A stretch of 64,000 nucleotides of DNA from Streptomyces althioticus (GTDB lineage Bacteria; Actinomycetota; Actinomycetes; Streptomycetales; Streptomycetaceae): assembly GCA_014649355.1 (NCBI GenBank), contig BMSW01000009.1:151104-215103 (forward strand). The letters are read 5' to 3'. Shown one piece after another: positions 26,248 through 34,186 of this stretch. The notes beneath the pieces are model-generated. The model worked only from the letters and a program-made list of their open reading frames with translations. It was not told the origin of the DNA and ran no database searches. Both the position numbers and the translations under genes were made by a program. Each line of letters begins with the position of its first letter. Position 1 is the stretch's first letter.

Positions 26248-28007
26248 CGGACCTCGCGTACCTTCCGCTCGAAGGGGCTGGGCACCGGGTAGTAGGCCTT
26301 GAGGAACGCACCGAGCATCGCCGTCTGGCGCTCGACATCGTTGCCGTCGGAGAGGGTGTCGTTGATGCAGAACGCCTGCCGGTCGCGGCGGGCCAGCAGG
26401 ATGCCCATCCGCCGCTGGACCTCGGGCCTGGAGAGGTCCAGGTAGGCGAACTTGATGTCGGACGGGACGGCCCGGCCGGTGAAATAGGCGTAGTAGTGGT
26501 ACAGGGACGACGGGATGGAGATGTCGGTGGGACTGCGGAACCGGCTGTGGGAGGTCTGCCGGTGCACCTCGCGGTACTCGTGCTCGATCTCCTCCAGCAC
26601 GCTGCGCCGCAGGGCGTAGGGGGCGTGCCGCAGCTTCTGGACGATGACCGGGCCGAACCTCTCCCGCAGGAGCCTCCGGTTGTTCTTCCCGGCCGCGTCG
26701 ACCGGCCGGTCCGTGTGGCCGGGCCTGCGACGGGGGACCTGGGCCGGTGAGAAGAAGGTCCGGGTCATGCCGTTGGACAGGAAGAAGTCCTGGGGTGTGA
26801 CGGGGCGTCCGAGGAACATGTCGTCGTTGAGGTAGAGGAAGTGCTCCGCCAGCCCCTTGATGTGGTGGAGCCGGCTCTCGATGGCGTGCGAGTTGAAGGT
26901 GGGCAGCGCCGACGGGTCCGGGAAGATCTCGGAGTGGTCGACGACGGTCAGCCGGGGGTGGGCGTCGTTGAGCCAGGCGGGGCGCTGGCGGTCCGTCACC
27001 AGGTAGACGTGGCGCACCCAGGGAGCGTTCTGTTCCAGGGCCCGCAGGGAGTAACGCAGTTCGTCCCGGCTGATGTAGCGGGCCGCGTTCGCCGCCTCGG
27101 TGTGGTAGCCGCCCTCGCCGTAGGCGCTGCGGCGCTGCTGCCAGGCGGGGTCGTTGCCGTCGACCCAGGTGTAGACGACGTCGACGGGGAACTGGACGTC
27201 CTCGGGCAGGGCGTCGGCGCACGCCGGAACGGTGCGTACCGAGCGAGTACGGCGGGTGTGCAGGGCGGCGAACCCGGTCAGCCGGCTGACCGGCACGGTG
27301 ACGCGGGCCTCGTCGAGCGGCACGTCCTCGGTGACGCGGTTGCGGCGCGGCGCCACGAGCCGTCCGTCCTCGGGCCGCCAGAACTCGATGTCGCAGCTGT
27401 GCTCCAGGCCCAGCAGGAGGGTGCCGGTGGGGTCGCTCCACACCATGCCGGCCTGCAGGACGGAGGCGTGCCGCGCCAGTTGGCGGCCGTGACGCGAGTC
27501 CGCCGGCACCTCACGGCCCTGCGGGGTCTCGCCGCGGCAGGCCCGGACGTACACGGGGCTGTGCCCGGCGCACCGTTCCAGCGCCTCGCCGACCCGTTCA
27601 CGGTCGGCCTCGGACACGGCTAGGCAGGAGCGGAAGTCGGAGGCACCGCGGACCGCGAAGTAGTCGATGCCCGCGGCCTCCAGTTCGGTCACGACCAGTT
27701 CGAGGTTGGCCTCGCGCAGGCCGAGGGGCGAGACGGTGGGCCGGACGAGGGCGATCCGGTCTCCCGGTCCGGCGAGTGCGGCGAGCCTCTCGCCCTCGCC
27801 GAAGAGGTGCGGCCAACGACGGCGGGCCCGGAGGCCGCGGACGAGCCGGGGCAGGAGGGAGAACACGTGCAGCCGGCGGAGCAGCTGCTTGAGCGCCATG
27901 CGCAGGCGCGGGGGGACCCGGCGTGCGATACGTCGTCTGAGCCGCGCGGGGACCAGGCTGCGGTAGGCCCCGACCGCGGCCGACGCCTCGGGGTTGCCTG
28001 TGCTCAC
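26244..28007 (-). CDS. Stealth-family sugar-phosphate transferase, 587 aa
   Basis: Stealth proteins transfer hexose- or hexosamine-1-phosphate to build phosphodiester-linked surface polymers. The four conserved regions are present: CR1 DVVYTWVDGNDPAWQ (about 278-292), CR2 with RDELRYSLRAL, FNSHAIESRLHHI and LYLNDDMFLGRP, CR3 KNNRRLLRERFG to YALRRSVLEEIE, and CR4 near FCINDT. In front lies a domain of about 250 residues shared with the two neighbouring paralogues (for example ELEAAGIDYFAVRG and CDIEFWRPEDGRLVAPR). The N-terminus is very basic. There is no signal peptide. Its GTG start and stop overlap the adjacent genes (GTGA both sides), so the three genes are tightly coupled. A wall or capsular polymer role is likely; the sugar is unknown. 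Confidence 0.87.
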   Translation of the reverse strand: MSTGNPEASAAVGAYRSLVPARLRRRIARRVPPRLRMALKQLLRRLHVFSLLPRLVRGLRARRRWPHLFGEGERLAALAGPGDRIALVRPTVSPLGLREANLELVVTELEAAGIDYFAVRGASDFRSCLAVSEADRERVGEALERCAGHSPVYVRACRGETPQGREVPADSRHGRQLARHASVLQAGMVWSDPTGTLLLGLEHSCDIEFWRPEDGRLVAPRRNRVTEDVPLDEARVTVPVSRLTGFAALHTRRTRSVRTVPACADALPEDVQFPVDVVYTWVDGNDPAWQQRRSAYGEGGYHTEAANAARYISRDELRYSLRALEQNAPWVRHVYLVTDRQRPAWLNDAHPRLTVVDHSEIFPDPSALPTFNSHAIESRLHHIKGLAEHFLYLNDDMFLGRPVTPQDFFLSNGMTRTFFSPAQVPRRRPGHTDRPVDAAGKNNRRLLRERFGPVIVQKLRHAPYALRRSVLEEIEHEYREVHRQTSHSRFRSPTDISIPSSLYHYYAYFTGRAVPSDIKFAYLDLSRPEVQRRMGILLARRDRQAFCINDTLSDGNDVERQTAMLGAFLKAYYPVPSPFERKVREVR

Positions 28008-29626
28008 GAAGGGGTGTCCGGATCTGTCGTGACCCCCGCGCCGTCGTGCTCGAAGGCACTGGGGACGGGGAAGTACGTGTGGAGGAAGCGCACGACGGCC
28101 TGGGTGCCGCCGCCGGCGACGGCCTGGTCGGTGCCGAGGCCGAAGAGGTGGAGCTGCTGGAGGTCACGGCGGACGAGCAGCCGCTCCAGGCGGATGCCGA
28201 TGCCGGGCAGTGCCGCGTGCAACGCCGTCCAGGCCTCCCCCGACGGGTCGGCGGAGCCGGCGACGAACCCGACGTGGTGGGCCACGCCGTCCATCGGGTG
28301 GGTCCCCGGCGCGGTGGGCAGCATCTGGTCGTCCTCGGCGGACAGGGGGCCCGCTCCCGTCTCGGCGAGCCTGGTGAGGACGTCCGTCCGGTAGGGCTGC
28401 GGCCCGGGGGCGTAACCGTGTCCGGTGAGGCGGCCGGTGGCGGAGTAACCGGCGCGGACCCACTCGGCGAAGGACTCCGAGGCGTTCCACGCTCCGCGCC
28501 TCGGACGGGTCCCGCCGCTGGGCGTGAAGTAGTCGAACGGACGCACCGGACGCCCGAACAGGGCTCCGGGGCGCAGCAGGAGGAAGTGGTCGGCCAGGTC
28601 GGGGAGCTGGTCCAGCTGCCACTCGGCGCCGGGCCGGGCTCGGACGACGCTGAGCCGTGCGTTCCCCCGCAGCCAGGCCGGGGGCTCGGCCTGCGCCACG
28701 ATGTGCACGACGTCGACCCACGGCGCGTACTGGTGCAGGGACCGGAGGGACGCGCGCAGCAGTTCCTCGCCCCACGGTGTGGCGTGCTGCCACAGGAGCA
28801 CCGCGTCGACGGGGAAGGTGATCTCGTCGAGCCGTGGGACGTCGAAGTTCTCCAGGGTGACCGTCGGCTCGAGGTCGCCGTCGTTGTCGCAGTAGCCGCA
28901 CAGCCGGTCGAGGCCGATCTCGACCCCGCGCGCCTCGGCGGGCACGGCACGCTGGACCCGGTTGGGGCGCGGCCCGATGAGCCGTTCCTGGGGCAGGTCG
29001 GTGTTCGTCGCCCAGAACTCGATCTCGACGCCCTGGTCCTCCCCGAGCCACAGGTTCTCCGTGGGGTCCGTGCGCAGCCACGTCAGGCGGATCACCCGGG
29101 CCCTGCCGAAGTTCTTCCACGCCTTCATGTGGCTGGCCGGTGTCGCGCGGGTGTCGCTCGCTGCCGGGGAGACGGAGACGACGTAGCCGGTGTGCTCCTC
29201 CATGAGTGCGCGCAACACCCGGCGCACGGTCCCCTTGTCCTTCTGCATCACGGCGATGCAGAGACGGCGGTCGTCCAGGCCGGGTACGGCGAACCAGGGC
29301 ACCTCGGCCGCGTCGAGGGCCTGGGTGACCAGGTCGTGGTCGAGCCGGCGGGCGAGGTCGACGGTGAGGCCGGTGTGCACGTGGGCGACCCGGCCGTCGG
29401 CGGCCTTCGTCCTGCGCTCGGACTGTCCGAGCCCTGCCCGGCGCACACGCCGCAGGGCCTTGCGGTGCAGACGGGCCTCTCGGCGGCTCAGGGTGCGCGC
29501 GAGTCCGCCCTTGACCTTGCGCCGCACCCCGGCGGGGACCGTGGTGGCCGCGACCGAGCGCACCGGCTGGGGGACGAACCTGCGGTAGACGTGGGCCGCG
29601 GAGCTCAACGACGTCGGTTGCGACAC
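28004..29626 (-). CDS. Degenerate Stealth-family paralogue lacking catalytic motifs, 540 aa
   Basis: The first about 270 residues align by eye with the N-terminal domain of the two neighbouring Stealth proteins (ALDAAEVPWFAVPG, WLRTDPTENLWLGEDQG, VEIEFWATNTDLPQERLIGPR). The following Stealth core is recognisable by position (ITFPVDAVLLW, LRASLRSLHQYAPWVDVVHIV, ADHFLLLRPGALFGRPVRPFDYF, ending FLHTYFPVPSAFE). However, the CR1 WVDGND, the CR2 LNDD, the CR3 KNN and the CR4 FCxND residues are all missing. It is an intact, well-coupled frame, not a pseudogene. A pseudo-enzyme partner or a diverged transferase are both possible. It sits between the two intact paralogues, 15 bp after the first. Confidence 0.75.
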   Translation of the reverse strand: MSQPTSLSSAAHVYRRFVPQPVRSVAATTVPAGVRRKVKGGLARTLSRREARLHRKALRRVRRAGLGQSERRTKAADGRVAHVHTGLTVDLARRLDHDLVTQALDAAEVPWFAVPGLDDRRLCIAVMQKDKGTVRRVLRALMEEHTGYVVSVSPAASDTRATPASHMKAWKNFGRARVIRLTWLRTDPTENLWLGEDQGVEIEFWATNTDLPQERLIGPRPNRVQRAVPAEARGVEIGLDRLCGYCDNDGDLEPTVTLENFDVPRLDEITFPVDAVLLWQHATPWGEELLRASLRSLHQYAPWVDVVHIVAQAEPPAWLRGNARLSVVRARPGAEWQLDQLPDLADHFLLLRPGALFGRPVRPFDYFTPSGGTRPRRGAWNASESFAEWVRAGYSATGRLTGHGYAPGPQPYRTDVLTRLAETGAGPLSAEDDQMLPTAPGTHPMDGVAHHVGFVAGSADPSGEAWTALHAALPGIGIRLERLLVRRDLQQLHLFGLGTDQAVAGGGTQAVVRFLHTYFPVPSAFEHDGAGVTTDPDTPS

Positions 29627-29641
29627 GTCATGAACTCCGTC

Positions 29642-31264
29642 TCATCGTTCGTAGGGACTGGGGGTGGGGAAGTAGGAGGTGAAGAAGTCGTCCAGCAACT
29701 CCTGCTGCGCCTCGATGTCCTCCGGGGTCGAGAAGGCGTCGTTGAGGCAGAAGGTGTCCCGGTCCCGCCCCTCGCACAGGCGTTGCAGCCGGTCCGCCAG
29801 ATCGGGCACGGCCAGCTGGAGGTAGGCGAAGGGCATGGAGCTCGGCTGGGCGCGTCCGGTCATCGCCGCGTAGTACAGCGCGAACGACGAGGTCGGCGAC
29901 AGGTCGGTCATGGCCCGGAACCGACTGGCCGAGGTGCGCGCCCAGGCCTCGGGGAACTCGCGTTCCGCCTCCTCCATCGCGGAGCGGCGCAGGGCGTAGG
30001 GGATGTGTTCCATCGGTTGCGTGATCACCTTGCCGAAACGTTCCTTCAGGAGCGCCCGGTTGTTCTTGCACGCCGCGTCCACGGGAGAGTCGGTCTCCGC
30101 CACCGGCCCCTGCGGGATGCGGTTGCGCGACGGGAAGTAGCGCGCCGTCCCGTTCGGCGTGAAGAACGCGTGGGGCGCCACCGGACGCCCTATGAACATG
30201 TCGTCGTTGAAGTACAGGAAGTGCTCGGCCAGGCCCTGGATGTGGTGCAGCTGGCTCTCGATCGAGTGCGAGTTGAAGGTCGGCAGGTCCTCCGGCTTGC
30301 GGAAGATCTCCCGGTGGGTGGCGATGCGGATGCCGGGCACGTCCTCACGCATCCAGGCGGGCACCTGGTCGTCGGTGACGACGTAGATGTTCCGGATCCA
30401 CGGCGCGAACAGGTGGAGGGAGCGCACCGAGTAGCGCAGTTCGTCCCGGCTGATGAAGCGGGCGTCGCTCGCCGACTCCGCGTGGTAGACCTCGCCCTTG
30501 GCCTGCGCCTTGCGCTGCTGCCAGGCGGGGTCGTTGCCGTCGACCCAGGTGTACACGGCGTCGACGGGGAAGGCGATGTCGTCGGCGCAGTTCACCAGGA
30601 ACTCGGGGCGGGTGGACAGCGCGGGAGCCAAGGGCTCGGGGGTCCAGTCGGAGACGAACCGGCTGAACAGCCGTGCGGCGCCCTTGACGTTGCCGCCGTC
30701 GGCTGCCACGGCCCAGGTGATGCGGTTGGCGCGGGGAGCGACGAGGTGCGCGCCCTGCCGCTGCCAGAACTCCAGGGCGCAGCCGTACTCGTGCCCGAGC
30801 AGCAGGTGCCGGCCCGGGTCGGTGCGGTACCAGCTGATCTGCAGGACACGCGCGGTGGCCACGTCCCGCCAGGCGCGCGGGTCGCGCGAGGACACCGGCC
30901 TGGCGGGCCGGGGCGCGTCCGGGTCGACGACGGTCAGATGTCCCGGGAACTGACTCAGGCCGCGGAACACCGCCTGCAGCACGCGCTCCCGGTGCTCCTC
31001 GTCCACGCCGATCACCGTGCCGTGATCGACCGTGCCGCGGACCGCGAAGTGGGGGATGCCGACCGTGTCGAGCAGCGCGGACAGCGCCGAGCGATTGGCC
31101 TCACGGGCCCCCAGCGGCGTCAGGGCCGGCTCGACGTAGACGTCGCCGTGCTCCGCGGTGAGGGTCGTGGGCGCGGCGGACCGTCGCGTTCCGTGATGAC
31201 CGTCCTGCCGGGGGCTGTCCGTCGATGCGCTTCGCCGGGCGGCGACATCGGATACGGCCGTCAC
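29642..31264 (-). CDS. Stealth-family sugar-phosphate transferase, 540 aa
   Basis: This is the first gene of the five-gene minus-strand glycan operon. All Stealth regions are intact: CR1 DAVYTWVDGNDPAWQ, CR2 RDELRYSVRSLHLFAPWI, FNSHSIESQLHHI and LYFNDDMFIGRP, CR3 KNNRALLKERFG, and CR4 FCLNDA. The N-terminal about 230 residues carry the same extra domain as its neighbours (LDTVGIPHFAVRG, TDPGRHLLLGHEYGCALEFW), but the long basic leader of the 587-residue paralogue is absent. The GTG at 31264 is preceded by GGGGGTAAGG. The promoter region (31265-31708) is shared with the divergent LCP gene. Stealth enzymes are known to make sugar-phosphate polymers; which one is made here is not visible. Confidence 0.88.
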   Translation of the reverse strand: MTAVSDVAARRSASTDSPRQDGHHGTRRSAAPTTLTAEHGDVYVEPALTPLGAREANRSALSALLDTVGIPHFAVRGTVDHGTVIGVDEEHRERVLQAVFRGLSQFPGHLTVVDPDAPRPARPVSSRDPRAWRDVATARVLQISWYRTDPGRHLLLGHEYGCALEFWQRQGAHLVAPRANRITWAVAADGGNVKGAARLFSRFVSDWTPEPLAPALSTRPEFLVNCADDIAFPVDAVYTWVDGNDPAWQQRKAQAKGEVYHAESASDARFISRDELRYSVRSLHLFAPWIRNIYVVTDDQVPAWMREDVPGIRIATHREIFRKPEDLPTFNSHSIESQLHHIQGLAEHFLYFNDDMFIGRPVAPHAFFTPNGTARYFPSRNRIPQGPVAETDSPVDAACKNNRALLKERFGKVITQPMEHIPYALRRSAMEEAEREFPEAWARTSASRFRAMTDLSPTSSFALYYAAMTGRAQPSSMPFAYLQLAVPDLADRLQRLCEGRDRDTFCLNDAFSTPEDIEAQQELLDDFFTSYFPTPSPYER

Positions 31265-31708
31265 GCCTTACCCCCCTGAAGGCGCCACGTACGCAGCGGC
31301 ACAGCCACCCAGACTCCCCTCACTCGGGACACACGCGGGTGGGCACCGGCGGCCGTGACCTCGTGTGCCCCCGGCTGGATCCACGACCGTTCCCGGTCCG
31401 GCACCGCCGGACCAGTTTTCTCATGAACTTTAAACCTTCACAGGACAGGCGTATCTTCATCAAGCTTTCTTAAAGCTGTCAACTACAAGCACCTATGGCG
31501 GAAACCACAGCATCTCCGTACAACCATTTGCGTGGCAGGCATCCGCCGAAAGATCAGGAGCCGCCGCCCGGAGACGTCCGACATTCGGTCTATAGTTCGG
31601 GGGCACTTCGACCAACACCGCTGCGGCGGGGCCCGGCCTCACCCCCACTCGTGCCCTGCTTGACGCCCGGACCCATGAGCCGGTGCACGAGAGAGAGGAC
31701 AGAGGTCC
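31265..31708. other. 444-bp divergent intergenic region between Stealth operon and LCP gene
   Basis: Bases 31410-31500 are strikingly AT-rich. Besides the promoter for the left operon there is a TATAGT (31591-31596) on the plus strand that could be the -10 of the LCP gene about 110 nt downstream, but no good -35 accompanies it. Short open frames exist but have no ribosome sites or coding bias I would trust. A shared control region for wall-polymer synthesis and attachment is the simplest reading. Confidence 0.45.
31453..31482 (-). promoter_or_regulatory. Candidate promoter of the Stealth operon with palindrome in the spacer
   Basis: On the minus strand TTGACA (31477-31482) is followed after 18 bp by GAAGAT (31453-31458), a fair sigma-70-type promoter giving a leader of about 180 nt. 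The spacer holds AGCTTT-CTT-AAAGCT (31463-31477), a palindrome well placed for a repressor. The surrounding DNA is AT-rich for this genome. Confidence 0.45.
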
Positions 31709-32803
31709 ATGACGCATGCCCCGACGGAGACGCGAGGCCGCCGGTCCAGGCGTGCGCCGTCCGGCGGAGGGCAGGGACGGCCGCGCCGACGCCGTGTCTG
31801 GCGTTGGATCGCGCTGAGCCTGGTCCTGCTCGTCCTGATCGGGGGCGGGGTCGGCTACTGGCTGTACAGCGACCTCAACGGGAACATCAAGGGCGTCGAC
31901 ATCAACGAGGCGATCGGCGACGACCGCCCCGAGAAGCTGCCCACCTCCGGCCGGAACGTACTGGTCCTGGGCTCGGACTCGCGCTCCGGGGACAACGCCG
32001 CCCTGAAGACCGGGAAGATCGCCGGAGCCCGCTCGGACACGGCACTGGTGATGCACATACCGGAGGGCCGCAAGGAGGCCGTCGCCGTGAGCATCCCGCG
32101 CGACACCCTCGTGACCCGGCCCGCCTGCTCCAAGCAGGACGGCTCCGAGGTCCCGGCGGCGGAGCGGGTGATGTTCAACTCCATCTACTCGCAGGTCGGT
32201 CCGGCCTGTGTGGTCAAGACGGTGGAGCAGATGTCCGGGATCCGCATGGACCACTACATGGAGATCGACTTCGCCGGCTTCAAGGACCTCGTGGACGCGA
32301 TCGGCGGGGTGACGGTGACCGTCGACCAGGACATCCACGACACCTCCAGCGGCCTGGACCTCACCGCCGGCACCCACAAGCTGGACGGCACCGAGGCACT
32401 GGCGTTCGTCCGTACCCGGCACGGCATCGGCGACGGCAGCGACCTCGGACGCATCGGCCTCCAGCAGCAGTTCATGCTCGCGCTCCTCAGCGAGATCAAG
32501 CGCCAGGACCTGTTCGGCAGCCCGACCAAGACGTACACGATCGCCGACCAGCTCACCTCGGCACTCACCACGGACTCCGAACTGGCCTCGCTGACCAAGC
32601 TCGCGGAGTTCGGCCGCAGTCTGAACGGTGTCGACCCGTCCACCATGGACACCATCATGCTGCCGGTGGCCTACGACAAGCAGGATCCCAACCGGGTGGT
32701 GGCGGCCCAGCCGCAGGCGGACGAGCTGTGGAAGGCGCTGCGCGAGGACAAGGACGTCCCCGAGTCGGCGAGGAAGTCCCCCGCCAAGGGCGGCAGCTCC
32801 TGA
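31709..32803 (+). CDS. LCP-family (LytR-CpsA-Psr) glycopolymer ligase, 364 aa
   Basis: LCP proteins transfer phosphate-linked glycopolymers from lipid carriers to peptidoglycan on the outer face of the membrane. A basic N-terminus is followed by one transmembrane helix (about residues 32-53), then the LCP domain with VLVLGSDSRSGD, ARSDTALVMHI, AVSIPRDTLV, MDHYMEIDFAGFKDLVDAIGG and ALAFVRTRHG. The arginines and aspartates used for pyrophosphate binding are in place. The ATG has an upstream GAGAGAGGACAG ribosome site. It is divergent from the Stealth operon, so it is the natural candidate to attach that operon's polymer to the wall. It ends at the nested hairpin at 32852-32903. Confidence 0.9.
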   Translation: MTHAPTETRGRRSRRAPSGGGQGRPRRRRVWRWIALSLVLLVLIGGGVGYWLYSDLNGNIKGVDINEAIGDDRPEKLPTSGRNVLVLGSDSRSGDNAALKTGKIAGARSDTALVMHIPEGRKEAVAVSIPRDTLVTRPACSKQDGSEVPAAERVMFNSIYSQVGPACVVKTVEQMSGIRMDHYMEIDFAGFKDLVDAIGGVTVTVDQDIHDTSSGLDLTAGTHKLDGTEALAFVRTRHGIGDGSDLGRIGLQQQFMLALLSEIKRQDLFGSPTKTYTIADQLTSALTTDSELASLTKLAEFGRSLNGVDPSTMDTIMLPVAYDKQDPNRVVAAQPQADELWKALREDKDVPESARKSPAKGGSS

Positions 32804-32851
32804 ACTGAGCCCCGGGCACGGAGAGTCCCGGGGACGAGAAGACGCACGACA

Positions 32852-32903
32852 GCGGCCGCCCGGTGAGGCAGGAGCCCCGGCTCCCTTCCCACCGGGCGGC
32901 CGC
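32852..32903. terminator. Nested hairpin terminator between convergent LCP and propeller genes
   Basis: A 14-bp outer stem GCGGCCGCCCGGTG/CACCGGGCGGCCGC encloses an inner hairpin GGAGCC/GGCTCC. It lies 49 bp after the LCP stop and 7 bp after the minus-strand gene's stop, so it can serve both. Confidence 0.75.
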
Positions 32904-32910
32904 CGGTGCG

Positions 32911-34029
32911 TCAGACGCGCACCGCGGGATCGAGGGACAGCCCCGGCCCGTCGGCCTGACGGGCGACGTGCAGTGCCCCGTCCTGTCCGATCACCGCGAG
33001 GACGACCCGGCCGTGACCGTCCAGGGCCAGCGCCGGCGCACCCGTGCCGAACTCACCGGTGGGCGACCACCACAGGCCCCCGCCCTCGTTCTCGGTGCCG
33101 CACGCCGCCAGCATCACGTGGCCGTCCGGCCCCCGGTGGGCCAGCACCGTGCAGTCGTAGCCGTCGAGCACCGTGCGCAGCGCCGCGATCCTGTCGTCGG
33201 TGGTGACCTGTCCGAGCGGGATCACCCAGCCGCCGAGGCGGTGGGCGAGGAGCTGACCCGTGTCCAGGTCCGCCCAGTAGTACGTCGCCCGGTCCGGCGC
33301 CGTCTCCAGCAGGGCGAGGGTGCCGGGCTTCACCCGCAGCGCGATGTTCGGCTCCTGACCGAGGGCGCCGTCGGCCTTCGCCTGCGACCACCTCAAGGTG
33401 TGGGCGCGGTTGCCGGCGAGCACTTCGACGCGCCCGGAGGCGTGGGCGAGCGCCGCCAGCCCGTCCCGTACCCCGCTGCCCTTGAGGTCCGCCCAGGCCT
33501 CCCACCTGCCGTCGGTCCCTTCCCTGCGGAGCATCAGGCCCCCGCCGGCGTTGGGGACGAGGACGTGCACCCGGCCACTGGGGCTCACCGCGCCCATGGG
33601 CGCGCCAAGCCGCGCGGCCCGCTCCTGGTCCTTGTGCGGATTGCCCACCGACCGCCACTCGGTGACCGGGCGGGCGGTCTGGTACTGGATGGCATGGACC
33701 ACGTCGACGACGGTCGCGCCGTCGCCCCCACGGGCGCGCCGGCCCAGGAAGTGGACGTAGGTGTCCGCGCCCTGCACCACCGAGAGATGGGTGAGATCCG
33801 GGGCCGCGACGAGTTCCGGCGCCGACCAGTGCGGGCCGCCGGGCCTGGCCTCCGTCCAGCGCAGCAGTCCGTCACGGGAGCGGGCGTAGGCGGAGAGCCT
33901 GCCGTCCTTGCCGAGGACGAGCCAGCGGCCGTCGAGGGTCTGCTCGGCCACGTACCGCTCGCCGACCGCATCGGCGCTCCGGTCGCTCACTCTGCCGCGG
34001 GCCGAGGCCCGCCCGGATCTGGTCCGCAT
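32911..34029 (-). CDS. Propeller-like (PLL/tectonin-type) repeat protein, 372 aa
   Basis: Short beta-rich repeats of about 45-55 residues run through the protein, each with patterns such as DGRWEAWADL, SGRVEVLAGNRAHTLRW and KDGRLSAYARSRDGLLRWTEA. This pattern fits a sugar-binding-type beta-propeller such as the PLL or tectonin group. It is a close paralogue of the next gene (shared GWYPW/GRWEAW-x-DLKGSGV, NAGGG, DCTVLAHR/QR). There is no signal peptide, so it appears cytosolic. The ATG at 34029 was preferred over the GTG at 34080. TATGAT on the minus strand at 34117-34122 may be its -10. Its place next to the Stealth island hints at a glycan-related job, but no function can be stated. Confidence 0.6.
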   Translation of the reverse strand: MRTRSGRASARGRVSDRSADAVGERYVAEQTLDGRWLVLGKDGRLSAYARSRDGLLRWTEARPGGPHWSAPELVAAPDLTHLSVVQGADTYVHFLGRRARGGDGATVVDVVHAIQYQTARPVTEWRSVGNPHKDQERAARLGAPMGAVSPSGRVHVLVPNAGGGLMLRREGTDGRWEAWADLKGSGVRDGLAALAHASGRVEVLAGNRAHTLRWSQAKADGALGQEPNIALRVKPGTLALLETAPDRATYYWADLDTGQLLAHRLGGWVIPLGQVTTDDRIAALRTVLDGYDCTVLAHRGPDGHVMLAACGTENEGGGLWWSPTGEFGTGAPALALDGHGRVVLAVIGQDGALHVARQADGPGLSLDPAVRV

Positions 34030-34116
34030 GACGTGACCTGCCCCCTCCTGCCGCTGGTTGCGGCGAACGGCCACCCTCACGAGCAGCTTGTTCTACGCGG
34101 AGGCTGAGCGCAGACC

Positions 34117-34122
34117 ATCATA
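34117..34122 (-). promoter_or_regulatory. Possible -10 box of the propeller-like gene
   Basis: TATGAT on the minus strand lies in an unusually AT-rich 100-bp gap between the two propeller-like genes, about 80 nt before the ATG at 34029. No TTGACA-like -35 accompanies it, so an alternative sigma factor is possible. Confidence 0.3.
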
Positions 34123-34186
34123 GATCGAACATTTGACGACCATGATGTGACAATCACTTCACGACCCACCTCTGGTCAGACCGCGC

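Noticed and set aside
24151..27441. Continuous 1096-codon frame that would fuse extra sequence to the glycosyltransferase
   Set aside because: The upstream 398 codons are a shadow of the Stealth gene. The GTG at 26247 overlapping its stop is the natural start.
28046..31279. 1077-codon plus-strand frame across two Stealth genes
   Set aside because: The sequence is low-complexity Gly/Arg/Val and spans two real genes on the other strand, including their junction.
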